Origin: JAKPQE01 sp041397845
GTDB taxonomy: Bacteria; Pseudomonadota; Alphaproteobacteria; Rhizobiales; JAKPQE01
DNA length: 64,000 nt
Reading direction: 5' to 3'
Assembly: GCA_041397845.1 (NCBI GenBank)
Contig: JAWKVW010000007.1
Location: 1-64,000 of the forward strand
Part shown: positions 35,440 to 43,607 of the stretch, in pieces
Numbering within the stretch: the first letter of the stretch is position 1
Layout of the letters: each line of letters starts with the position of its first letter
Position numbers and translations under genes: made by a program
Notes under the pieces: generated by a model
Told to the model about the DNA's origin: nothing
Database searches by the model: none
The model's input: the letters and a program-made list of their open reading frames with translations, nothing else

Positions 35440-36228
35440 TTACCAGCGGTGGCGCAGGCCGACCATCACCTGATGGCTGCGCAGATCCACCTTGTTGTTC
35501 ATCGTGTAGGTGCGACGCGTCGACGGGTTGACGGTGTCAAGCGACACGTTCTCGACGCCGAGGAAGCGATAGCCGAACTCGAGATCGAGCGAGGGCGACA
35601 GGGCCGCGAGGGCGCCGACCGAGGCCTGATAGGCAAAGGCGGTGCTGTAGCCGTCGGTGCGGACGTTCCAGCCATCGACATTGGTGCCGGTGGAGTTCAC
35701 GTCATAGACCGAGAAGCGGTCGAACTTGACCGTCGCGAAGCCGACGCCGCCGGACACATACGGGCGGATGATGGTGCCGGTGTCGATTTCGGCACCGAGC
35801 GAGGCGCCGATGAAACCCTTGAGGGTACCGCTCGACCACGGCCGCACATAGTCGCGCGTGCCGATGAGGTGGGTGTCGGTTTCAGCCTGCATGTAGCCAA
35901 ACTCGACCTCCCCGTAGAACCGAACCGGGTCGGTCGCGACCGGCAGGTAGTAACCGACCGCTGCGCCGGCATACCAGCCCGGCTGGTAGTTGGTGTGAAC
36001 CGGAGGATCGGCCGGGCCACCACCGACATCGTCGACGAAGGCCCAGTCATGGCCATTGACGTAGGCGAGCGAGCCGCGAAGGGCGACAAAGCCGATGTCT
36101 TCCGGTGCCGCCCTTTCGATGACGGGCGGCTCAAACGGTTCTTCGGGCATGTCGGCGGAGAGAGCCGGACCGGCAAAGCCGGCAGCCGCGGTGCCAAGCG
36201 CGGCGAGGGACACAGAACTGATACGCAT
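35440..36228 (-). CDS. outer-membrane beta-barrel protein
   Basis: A 262-residue protein with a cleavable signal (MRISSVSLAALGTAAAGFAG, likely cut at ALSA-D). Alternating hydrophobic strands with glycine and aromatic residues (GWYAGAAVGYYLPV, GEVEFGYMQAETDT, YVSGGVGFATVKFD, LDLEFGYRFLGVENV) and the final HQVMVGLRHRW, ending on an aromatic residue, mark an eight-strand-type barrel of the P25/Msp-like porin superfamily. The role is unknown; members often serve as surface antigens or adhesins. Confidence 0.85.
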   Translation of the reverse strand: MRISSVSLAALGTAAAGFAGPALSADMPEEPFEPPVIERAAPEDIGFVALRGSLAYVNGHDWAFVDDVGGGPADPPVHTNYQPGWYAGAAVGYYLPVATDPVRFYGEVEFGYMQAETDTHLIGTRDYVRPWSSGTLKGFIGASLGAEIDTGTIIRPYVSGGVGFATVKFDRFSVYDVNSTGTNVDGWNVRTDGYSTAFAYQASVGALAALSPSLDLEFGYRFLGVENVSLDTVNPSTRRTYTMNNKVDLRSHQVMVGLRHRW

Positions 36229-36507
36229 CTTCGGAACCTTTCGTTCGGCTACTAACTGGTTAGCTCCGACGATAGGCCGTTAAGGTTAATGAGCCGTTTC
36301 GCGAAATAGATTTTGTTATTTACTTTTAAACAACGTTTCTTAACCAAGATTAACTCCCGCACCAAACCCGCCGGACACCGTCCGGCCGGCGTCCCTCCCC
36401 GGCCTTTTCAGTTTGGCCTCGCGCGGAAAAATGCGCTATCAGCCAGCGAGCGCACGGCCCTGCCGGTCGCGGGATTTCCTCGAGTTCGGAACGAAGGGAC
36501 ATTCGCC

Positions 36508-37152
36508 ATGTCGGAAATGCAGGCCGCCGTTCTGCCGGTCACGCCGCTGCAGCAGAACTGCTCGCTGATCTGGTGTTCCGAGACGAAGAAGGCGGCGGTC
36601 ATCGACCCGGGCGGCGATGTCGACCGCATCCGCGAGGCGCTCGAGGAACAGGGCCTCACGCTTGAGAAGGTGCTGCTGACGCATGGCCATTTCGACCATG
36701 CGGGCGGAGCGGCGGAACTTGCCGAGGCCTATGGCGTGCCGGTCGAGGGGCCGCAGGAGGACGAGAAGTTCCTTCTAGATGCGATCGAGATGCAGGGCTT
36801 CAAGTGGGGCGTCGCCGGCGGGCGCAATGTCGAGCCGGATCGCTGGCTGAATGATGGCGACAAGGTCAGCGTCGGCAACCTGACGCTCGACGTGGTGCAC
36901 TGCCCCGGCCACACGCCGGGCCATGTGGTGTTCTTCCACGAGCCGTCGCGCTTCGCCGTCGTCGGCGACGTGCTGTTCAAGGGTTCGATCGGACGAACGG
37001 ATTTTCCGCGCGGCGACCACGACACGCTGATCCGGTCGATCAAGGAGAAGCTCCTGCCGCTCGGCGACGACGTGACCTTCCTGCCCGGTCACGGGCCGCT
37101 GTCGAATTTCGGCAGCGAGCGACGCACCAATCCGTTCCTCGTCGAGGAATGA
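36508..37152 (+). CDS. metallo-beta-lactamase-fold hydrolase
   Basis: A 214-residue hydrolase of the YcbL / glyoxalase-II-like group. The metal motif HxHxDH is in LLTHGHFDHAGGAAELA, with further metal histidines in HCPGHTPGHVVF and FLPGHGPLSNFG and the bridging aspartate in VVGDVLFKGSIGRTDF. It probably binds two zinc or iron ions in the cytoplasm. The substrate is unknown. Start: MSEMQAAVLPVTP; AACGAAGGGAC lies upstream. Confidence 0.92.
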   Translation: MSEMQAAVLPVTPLQQNCSLIWCSETKKAAVIDPGGDVDRIREALEEQGLTLEKVLLTHGHFDHAGGAAELAEAYGVPVEGPQEDEKFLLDAIEMQGFKWGVAGGRNVEPDRWLNDGDKVSVGNLTLDVVHCPGHTPGHVVFFHEPSRFAVVGDVLFKGSIGRTDFPRGDHDTLIRSIKEKLLPLGDDVTFLPGHGPLSNFGSERRTNPFLVEE

Positions 37153-37156
37153 AACC

Positions 37157-37178
37157 GGCGCCGGATCGCTCCGGCGCC
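37157..37178. terminator. hairpin terminator between convergent genes
   Basis: A perfect 9-bp stem (GGCGCCGGA with TCCGGCGCC) and a TCGC loop, beginning 5 bases after the hydrolase stop. The loop and closing bases are the same as in the terminator at 4317-4336. Confidence 0.65.
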
Positions 37179-37219
37179 AGGCGCTTGCGGTCTTGCAGGC
37201 TTTTGATTTCGCCGGCCGC

Positions 37220-37681
37220 TCAGTTGCAGAAGTGGCGGCGGCCGTCATAGCCCTTGTAGGTGCCGCTGTCCGGATCGAAGCTGCGATAGCGCGCCTTGCA
37301 GGAGCGGAACCACTCGCGGGTCCAGGGCTCGGCCCGGGCGTCGTTCGTCCGATAGGTGCGCGGCCGGTCGCGGTAGTAGACGACCGAGGGCTCCTCGTAA
37401 TACCGCGGCTCGACATAGACCCGCTCGCGCGGGACATAAACGCGCTCGCGCGGCACGTAGTAGGTGCGCGGGGCGGTGCGATATTCGTAGTAGCCGTAGG
37501 ACGGCCGCGACATGGCGCCGGCGATCATCGCGCCGGCGGCCAGGCCCATGACACCGGCGACGATTGCCGGGCCGGCATTGTTGTGGTGACGGCGGCCGGC
37601 TTCCGCCGGCGAGGCCGCGACGACGACCATGGCGGCCGCCGCAGCGGAAAGCACCAAGGTGCGCAGGGAATTGATGTTCAT
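37220..37681 (-). CDS. BA14K-family secreted protein
   Basis: A 153-residue exported protein. A signal peptide (RTLVLSAAAAAMVVVAASPA, cut near AEA-G) precedes a glycine/alanine segment and a tyrosine/arginine-rich stretch in which VYVPRER is repeated. The C-terminus is the BA14K domain: WFRSCKARYRSFDPDSGTYK, ending GRRHFCN. First known as an immunoreactive lectin-like antigen of Brucella. GTGAGGAGA precedes the ATG. The short protein repeat is also a DNA repeat of 21 bases. Confidence 0.88.
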   Translation of the reverse strand: MNINSLRTLVLSAAAAAMVVVAASPAEAGRRHHNNAGPAIVAGVMGLAAGAMIAGAMSRPSYGYYEYRTAPRTYYVPRERVYVPRERVYVEPRYYEEPSVVYYRDRPRTYRTNDARAEPWTREWFRSCKARYRSFDPDSGTYKGYDGRRHFCN

Positions 37682-37929
37682 GGCGGGTCTCCTCACCCGT
37701 TGCAGTAACGGCACCCCAAAAAGCCCCGGCCGGTGCGCCCGGCATCCAGCCTTACCGAATTGTTAACGCTGCCCAGATGAACGGTGGCTGAACGGGACTC
37801 TTTCGCAAAAATATGGAAGGATGACGGCGAAGCGGCAGTTTTCCGCCGTTTTCGCTGCCCCTTGCGTGGGGACTTGATTTTCTGGCGGCGTTCGATAAAA
37901 AGAACACTGCGAACTTTGAAAAGAATTTC
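37682..37929. other. promoter region between the BA14K gene and metY
   Basis: About 250 bases without a gene. TTGATT at 37874-37879 with TAAAAA at 37896-37901 is a possible promoter for metY. I looked for the SAM-II riboswitch common upstream of alphaproteobacterial met genes and could not find its conserved bases. Confidence 0.4.
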
Positions 37930-37988
37930 GTTCGCTGAAGCGAACAAGGCCGATGGTCTGGCAGGTCATGCCGCCCTTCGGCGACCAT
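37930..37988 (+). promoter_or_regulatory. structured leader of metY
   Basis: A 6-bp hairpin GTTCGC-TGAA-GCGAAC (37930-37945) is followed by bases that can form a three-way junction: ATGGTC (37953-37958) with GACCAT (37983-37988) enclosing GGCA/TGCC (37960-37972) and GCC/GGC (37973-37982). The junction ends just before the AAGGACC Shine-Dalgarno sequence. No known class matches; structure without alignment is weak evidence. Confidence 0.35.
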
Positions 37989-38004
37989 TCAAGGACCCGG
38001 ACCC

Positions 38005-39291
38005 ATGAGCGAAGATCACATCCCCGCCTTTTCCACGCTGGCCGTGCATGCCGGCGCCAAGCCCGACCCGGCGACCGGCGCGCGCGCGACGCCGATCTAC
38101 CAGACGACGTCGTTCGTCTTCGACGACGTCGACCATGCCGCATCGCTGTTCGCGCTGCAGGCGTTCGGCAACATCTATACCCGCATCACCAATCCGACGA
38201 CGGCGGTGCTCGAGGAGCGCGTCGCGGCGCTCGAGGGCGGCACGGCGGCGCTGGCGGTGGCTTCCGGCCATGCGGCCCAGCTTCTCGTGTTCCACACCCT
38301 GCTCGAGCCGGGCGACGAGTTCATCGCGGCCAAGCAGCTCTATGGCGGCTCGATCAACCAATTCGGCCAGTCGTTCAAGAGCTTCGGCTGGAACGTGAAG
38401 TGGGCCGACGTGACCGATCTTTCGACCTTCGAGGCGGCGATCGGGCCGAAGACCAAGGCGATCTTCATCGAGTCGATTGCCAATCCGGGCGGCGTCGTGA
38501 CCGACATCGCGGCGATTTCGGCGATCGCCAAGAAGGCCGGCATTCCGCTCATCGTCGACAATACGCTGGCGACGCCGTTCCTGTGCCGGCCGTTTGAACA
38601 TGGCGCCGACATCGTCGTTCACTCGGCGACGAAGTTCCTTGGCGGCCACGGCAACTCGATGGGCGGCGTCATTGTCGACGGCGGCTCGTTCAACTGGTCG
38701 GCGAGCGATCGCTATCCGCTGCTGTCGAAGCCGCGGCCGGACTATCACGGCCTCGTCATCCACGAGACCTTCGGCAATTTCGGCTTTGCCATTGCCTGCC
38801 GGGTGCTCGGCCTGCGCGATCTCGGCCCGGCGATCTCGCCGTTCAATGCCTTCATGATCCTGACCGGCATCGAGACGCTGCCGCTGCGCATGAAGCAACA
38901 CACCGAGAATGCGCTGGCGGTGGCGAAGTTCCTTGCCGGTCATCCGAAGGTGAGCTGGGTCAGCTATGCCGGCCTCGAGGGCGACCGCTTCTTCGACCTG
39001 CACAAGAAGTACTGCCCGAAGGGGCCGGGCTCGGTGTTCACCTTCGGCGTCAAGGGCGGCTACGATGCCGGCGTCAAGCTGGTCTCGTCGGTGAAGCTGT
39101 TCTCGCATCTTGCCAATATCGGCGACACGCGCAGCCTCATCATCCATCCGGCCTCGACGACCCATCGCCAGGTCCCCGAGGAGCACAAGGCAGCCGCCGG
39201 CGCCGGCGCCGATGTCGTGCGCATCTCGATCGGCATCGAGGACAAGGCCGACATCATCGCCGATCTCGACGCGGCGCTGAACACGCTCTGA
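38005..39291 (+). CDS. metY: O-acetylhomoserine sulfhydrylase
   Basis: A 428-residue PLP enzyme of the Cys/Met metabolism family that makes homocysteine from O-acetylhomoserine and sulfide. The PLP-lysine motif is VVHSATKFLGGHGNSMGGVI; other landmarks are TPIYQTTSFVF, NIYTRITNPTTAVLEERVAA, ALASGHAAQ-like VASGHAAQLL, and IHPASTTHRQVPEEHKAA. Long members of this type prefer O-acetylhomoserine and sulfide over cystathionine chemistry. It is monocistronic with a good terminator and a structured leader. Confidence 0.94.
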   Translation: MSEDHIPAFSTLAVHAGAKPDPATGARATPIYQTTSFVFDDVDHAASLFALQAFGNIYTRITNPTTAVLEERVAALEGGTAALAVASGHAAQLLVFHTLLEPGDEFIAAKQLYGGSINQFGQSFKSFGWNVKWADVTDLSTFEAAIGPKTKAIFIESIANPGGVVTDIAAISAIAKKAGIPLIVDNTLATPFLCRPFEHGADIVVHSATKFLGGHGNSMGGVIVDGGSFNWSASDRYPLLSKPRPDYHGLVIHETFGNFGFAIACRVLGLRDLGPAISPFNAFMILTGIETLPLRMKQHTENALAVAKFLAGHPKVSWVSYAGLEGDRFFDLHKKYCPKGPGSVFTFGVKGGYDAGVKLVSSVKLFSHLANIGDTRSLIIHPASTTHRQVPEEHKAAAGAGADVVRISIGIEDKADIIADLDAALNTL

Positions 39292-39320
39292 GACCTCGCC
39301 CGAGGCCTCCAAAGCATCGA

Positions 39321-39352
39321 GCCCTCTTCCCGGCCGGGGAGAGGGCTTTTTT
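39321..39352 (+). terminator. Rho-independent terminator of metY
   Basis: A 10-bp stem with one G-U pair (39321-39330 with 39337-39346), 6-base loop, then six T at 39347-39352. Confidence 0.85.
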
Positions 39353-39382
39353 ATGGCTCAACCGGCCGCAGAAGCGAGAACT

Positions 39383-40446
39383 TCAGCGGCGGGCGCCCAT
39401 GCCGGCGCGGTGCAGCGTCGCGATCGCAAGCACCAGCATCGCCATCGCCTGATGGCCAAGGCCGAGGGCGAGCGGCACCGAGGTGACGAGCGTCGTGATG
39501 CCCAGGGCGGCCTGCGCAAAGACGAGGAAAAAGAGGAAGCTGGCGCGCAATGCGACGGCCGAGCCGGGGCCCGGGCGCGCTCGATGAATGCATGCAGGCC
39601 GGCGGCGGCGAGCAGCAGATAGGCCATCATCCGGTGATCGAACTGCACGGTCAGGACGTTTTCAAAGAAATTGCGCCAGACCGGCTCGGCGACGAGGAGA
39701 TTTTCGAGCGCCGGGATGAAGCGGCCGTCCATCAGCGGCCATGTGGTGTAGGTCAGTCCGGCATCGAGGCCGGCAACGAGGCCGCCGAGAAAGATCTGGG
39801 CAAGGACCAGCAGCACGAGGCCGGCTGCGGCAAGGCGGGCGACCGGCGCGGCCGGCGCGGTCGGCTCAGGGGCGAGGCGCCGGGCGACCCAGAGGATGGC
39901 GGCGAAGATGATGCTGGCGGTCGTCAGGTGGACGGCGAGGCGGTACTGGCTGACGTCGACACGATCGACGAGACCGCTTGCGACCATCCACCAGCCGATG
40001 GCGCCCTGCAGGCCGCCGAGGGCAAAGAGGCCGGCAAGGCGCGGCGTCACGCCGGCCGGGATGCGGCGGCGCAGGAGAAACCAGAGGAAAGGCACGGCAA
40101 AGACGACGCCGATGAGGCGGCCGAGGAAGCGATGGCCCCACTCCCAGCCGTAAATCCATTTGAACTCGTCGAGCGTCATGTCCGGATTGACGATCTCGTA
40201 TTCCGGTATCGTCTTGTACTTTTCGAACTCGGCCTGCCAGTCGGCTTCGGAAAGCGGCGGGATGGCGCCGGTTACCGGCTTCCACTCGGTGATCGACAAG
40301 CCGGAATCGGTGAGACGCGTGGCGCCGCCGACAAGGACCATGACGAAGACGAGGAAGGCGACGAGATAAAGCCAGACGCGGATCGGCGCGGTGCGATCGC
40401 CGGCGCCGGCAGCCGGTCCCGTGCCTCCGGAGTTCGAGATACTCAT
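39383..40446 (-). CDS. ctaA: heme A synthase CtaA/Cox15 (one frameshift)
   Basis: An eight-helix inner-membrane enzyme that oxidises heme O to heme A for cytochrome oxidase. Conserved parts are LVGGATRLTDSGLSITEWKP, the heme-ligand histidines in YGWEWGHRFLGRLIG and YRLAVHLTTAS, LVAGLDAGLTYTTWPLMDG, and VQFDHRMMAYLL. One base is missing near 39565 (a GGG read as GG). Restoring it gives RASFLFFLVFAQAALGITTL and a stop at 39383, for a normal 354 residues. The start MSISNSGGTG at 40446 fits the family. Confidence 0.92.
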
Positions 40447-40556
40447 CACGCTGCCCGCCCTGCCCTGTTTACGCAACTTGACACGCGCCTTCAGGTAAAG
40501 CACTGCGGGGGCGCCGGCAAGGATCGGCAAGGCTGAAACCTATCGGGAGCCCCGAC

Positions 40557-40775
40557 ATGAACCCTCGCCTGCGCTCGTTCATCGGGACGGTGGCCCTGAT
40601 TACGCTGCTCGTCGTCTATTTTCTTTTCATTCTGGCGCTGGCCGCGGTGGTGCTGCCGGGCCGGAGCACCGCCTTCGAATTCGTCTACTGGGCGATCACC
40701 GGCCTTGCCTGGGCCTTGCCGGCCGGGCTCATCATCAAATGGATGGCAAAAGACCAGCCGCACCCGCCGGCTTGA
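40557..40775 (+). CDS. DUF2842 membrane protein
   Basis: A 72-residue protein with two membrane helices (VALITLLVVYFLFILALAAV and AITGLAWALPAGLIIKW). It matches the small DUF2842 family, which lies beside ctaA in many Hyphomicrobiales. A link to cytochrome oxidase assembly is suggested by position only. It is divergent from ctaA. Confidence 0.85.
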   Translation: MNPRLRSFIGTVALITLLVVYFLFILALAAVVLPGRSTAFEFVYWAITGLAWALPAGLIIKWMAKDQPHPPA

Positions 40776-40830
40776 GGCCGGCGGATCGGAGATCAAAGGC
40801 CGTCGCGTTTTTTTGCGGTGAGAGCCAGCC

Positions 40831-41886
40831 TCAGGCGACGTTGAGGCGGCGGAACTTGTTGAAGAGCGCGAAGGGCGCGCCCGACAGGAACAGGTCCAGA
40901 TAGCGCATCGACTGATATTCGCCGTTGAGCGAGACGCGCGGCAACGCCGTCAGGTGTTCGCGGTGCTCGGGAAAGAGCACGCCCTTGCGGGTCGTCACAG
41001 CCGTCTTGAAGCCGAGCTCGCGGGTGATGTCGAAGTCGCGCGGGCCGGCCGAGGTCACATCGCCATAGGGATAGGCGAAGTGGTGCGGCGCGGTGCCGAG
41101 TTCAGCCTCGATGATGCGGGCGCCCTCGCGGATCTCGGTCATGGCGCGGTCGCGGTCGAGCTTGGCGACGGCGTAATGATTGATCGTGTGGGCGCCGATG
41201 GTGACGAGCGGATCGGCGGAAAGCTCGCGCAGCTCGTCCCAGGTCAGAAGCTCGCGGCGGGCCATCGCGGCCATGTCGACCTTGTAGCGGCGGGCGAGAT
41301 CGCGCACGAAGGTGCGCTGCTCGTCTTCGTCGAGGCCGCGCAGCCACCAGTAGATTTCCTCGAAGGCCTCGGTCTTCTCGGCCGTGGTGCGCGTGTCGAA
41401 ATAGCGGGTACGGCCGTCCATGACGGCACCGATATGTTCCTGCTTGACGATCACGTCCTCGAGCGCCTGCCACCAGAGCTCGCCGAGGCCGTCGATATAG
41501 CCGCTCGTCACGTAGATCGTGAACGGCACGTCGTGCTTCTTCATGATCGGATAGGCGACTTCCATGTTGTCGCGATAGCCGTCATCGAAGGTGAAAGCGG
41601 CGAAGCGGTCATGCTCGCCCGGCTCGGTCAGGCGGCGATGCGCCTCGTCGAGGGAAACGATGTCGATGCCATGGGCGCGGATGCGCTCGATCACGGCGTC
41701 GAGATAGTCCGGCGTGATTTCGAGGATGCGGTTCGGCCAGAACGGCCGGTCGAGAGCCTCGCGCACATGATGCAGCGTGAAGATGATGCCGCGGCCGCGC
41801 GCGAAAGGCGCAAGCATCCAGTGGGCACCCGAGAAATAGAGGGCGTCGAGCCCGGCCTTGAAGGCCGTCGTTCTCCAATCGGTCAT
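40831..41886 (-). CDS. polysaccharide deacetylase family protein
   Basis: A 351-residue NodB-type carbohydrate esterase (CE4), which removes acetyl groups from amino sugars. The catalytic-base motif is AAFTFDDGYRDNM, and the metal histidines are in IGAHTINHYAVAKLD, followed by FAYPYGDVTSAGPRDFD. No signal peptide is visible, so it may act in the cytoplasm or at the membrane. It is divergent from the acetyltransferase gene of the exopolysaccharide cluster and probably modifies the same polymer. Confidence 0.9.
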   Translation of the reverse strand: MTDWRTTAFKAGLDALYFSGAHWMLAPFARGRGIIFTLHHVREALDRPFWPNRILEITPDYLDAVIERIRAHGIDIVSLDEAHRRLTEPGEHDRFAAFTFDDGYRDNMEVAYPIMKKHDVPFTIYVTSGYIDGLGELWWQALEDVIVKQEHIGAVMDGRTRYFDTRTTAEKTEAFEEIYWWLRGLDEDEQRTFVRDLARRYKVDMAAMARRELLTWDELRELSADPLVTIGAHTINHYAVAKLDRDRAMTEIREGARIIEAELGTAPHHFAYPYGDVTSAGPRDFDITRELGFKTAVTTRKGVLFPEHREHLTALPRVSLNGEYQSMRYLDLFLSGAPFALFNKFRRLNVA

Positions 41887-42136
41887 GTCGAGACGCTGGG
41901 CGCTCCCTGCTGCCGGCTACGTGAAATTCCCGTCCCCGCCATCATGGACGAGGAATCTTGATTTTTCTTTGCCCGTCGGGCGACCCGCCATCGCCGCCCG
42001 ATTTATTGTGCGGTGCAGCATAGCTGCGTCGCGGAATCGCCGCAAGGAAAAGCGGCGGGCAACGAAATCTTGACGCTCCTTTGATAGGCCTGAGGACGGG
42101 ACAGCCGGCGACGGCCGGCAGCAAAGGGGACATGCC

Positions 42137-43368
42137 ATGACGACCGCCGCAGAACGCGCCGTGCCGATGCAGCCAGCACAGGCCATCGAGGCCGAATCGA
42201 TCGGCCTTCGCTACATCACCGACATTGCCCGGGCGGAGAAGATCTGGCGCTCTTTCGAGGACAAGGCGGTCATGACCGCCTATCAGCGGTTCGACTTTCT
42301 TGCCGCCTGGTATCGCCATATCGGCCGGCGCGAGGAGATTGCGCCGATGATCATCATTGGCGAGATCAATGGCGAACCGGCGTTTCTGTGGCCGTTCGGC
42401 ATTTCCGCGCAGGGCCCCTGGCGGGTGGCGCGCTGGCTTGGCGGCAGGCACGCCAACTACAATCTCGGCCTCTACGACAAGGCCGCCATGGGCAGTCTCG
42501 ACGCCGAGGCGATGTCGGCGCTGTTCGCCCGCGTTGCCGGCCTTGCCGGCGGCATCGATGTCTTTGAACTGATGAACCAGCCGGAGACCTGGGAGGGCGT
42601 CGACAATCCCGTCGCCGGCCTGCCGCACCAGCCCTCGCCGAGTTTTGCCTATGCGATGCGGCTCGGCGCCGATTTCGAGACCGTGCTTGCGGAAAAGCGC
42701 TCGGCCAAGGCGCGCAAGAAGATCCGCCACAAGGAGCGCCGGCTCGCCGAGCTCGAGGGATACAAGTGCGCGATGGCCGAAACGCCGGCCGAGGCGCGGC
42801 GCGTGCTCGAGGTGTTTGCCGAGCAGAAAGCGGCGCGGTTCGCCAGATGGGCATCGACAATCCGTTCAAGGAGCCCGGCGTCATGGACTTTTTCCATGAC
42901 CTCGCGGCGCACGCTCGATGGAGTTGAGAACCCGGCCTTCCGGCTCGCCTATATCGAGGCCGAGGGCGAGATTCAGGCAACCTTCAGCGGCACGACGACA
43001 CGCGGCCGCTGTTCAGCGTTCGATCAACTCGTTCGCCAACAACGAGATCGCCAAGTTCAGCCCGGGCGAGTCGGCGCTGATGAAGCTGATGGCGGACGCC
43101 TGCGAGCGCGGCTGCGACTCGTTCGACCTCGGCGTCGGCGAGGCCTACTACAAGGACCTTTGGTGCGACACCACCGAGCCGCTGTTCGACTGCTTCGTGC
43201 CGATCACGCCGGCCGGCCATGTCTATGCGCAGATCAAGGGACTTCGGCAGCGGGTCAAGCGGTCGATCAAGCAGAACCCGGTGGCCTGGGGTCTGGTGCA
43301 GCGGAGTGCGCCGGGCGCGCAGCGCGGCGGCACAGCAGCCTGCCGAGGCGCCAGCACAGGACGACTGA
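42137..43368 (+). CDS. BioF2-like GNAT acetyltransferase (several small deletions)
   Basis: A ~410-residue protein of the CelD/BioF2 group of GNAT acetyltransferases, frequent in exopolysaccharide loci. The N-terminus is normal (MTAYQRFDFLAAWYRHIGRR, WLGGRHANYNLGLYDKAAMG, KRSAKARKKIRHKERRLAEL). After 42838 the protein continues in other frames: MGIDNPFKEPGVMDFFHDLA, NPAFRLAYIEAEGEIQATFS, SINSFANNEIAKFSPGESAL, CDSFDLGVGEAYYKDLWCDT. Missing bases are needed near 42840, 42915, 42925, 43005 and 43310. The stop TGA at 43366 is favoured because a terminator follows at 43391. Uncorrected, the frame would run on antisense through the next gene. Confidence 0.8.
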
Positions 43369-43390
43369 GGCACAACGCCCTTCAGGACAC

Positions 43391-43419
43391 GAAAAACCCC
43401 GCACGTGGCGGGGTTTTTC
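43391..43419. terminator. strong bidirectional terminator
   Basis: A perfect 12-bp stem GAAAAACCCCGC / GCGGGGTTTTTC with a 5-base loop (43403-43407), giving a U-run in both directions. It ends the acetyltransferase gene and, from the right, the GumC-like gene. Confidence 0.85.
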
Positions 43420-43527
43420 ATTTGGCGACCTGATTTGGGATCAGGCACCCTGCCCGCTCCGGCACCCGTCTTTCCGTGCCGGAAGCGGATGCTCAAGCAA
43501 CTCATTCGGGCGACGGCGCGAGAATGC

Positions 43528-43607
43528 TCAGGCGGCGGCGCGGCTCTTTCAGGCGGCGGCGCGGGCTCTTTCAGGCGGCGGCGCGGCTCATTCAGGCGGC
43601 GGCGCGG
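43528..43607. repeat. four 21-22 bp tandem repeats, each with a stop codon
   Basis: TCAGGCGGCGGCGCGG recurs at 43528, 43549, 43571 and 43592 (steps 21, 22, 21). On the minus strand each unit reads as the last codons of the GumC-like gene plus its TGA. The copy at 43592 is the gene end; the other three lie beyond it. Confidence 0.8.

Noticed and set aside
37740..38004. A SAM-II riboswitch before metY
   Set aside because: The conserved bases of the pseudoknot, such as GAUUUGG and GCUAAA at proper spacing, were not found.
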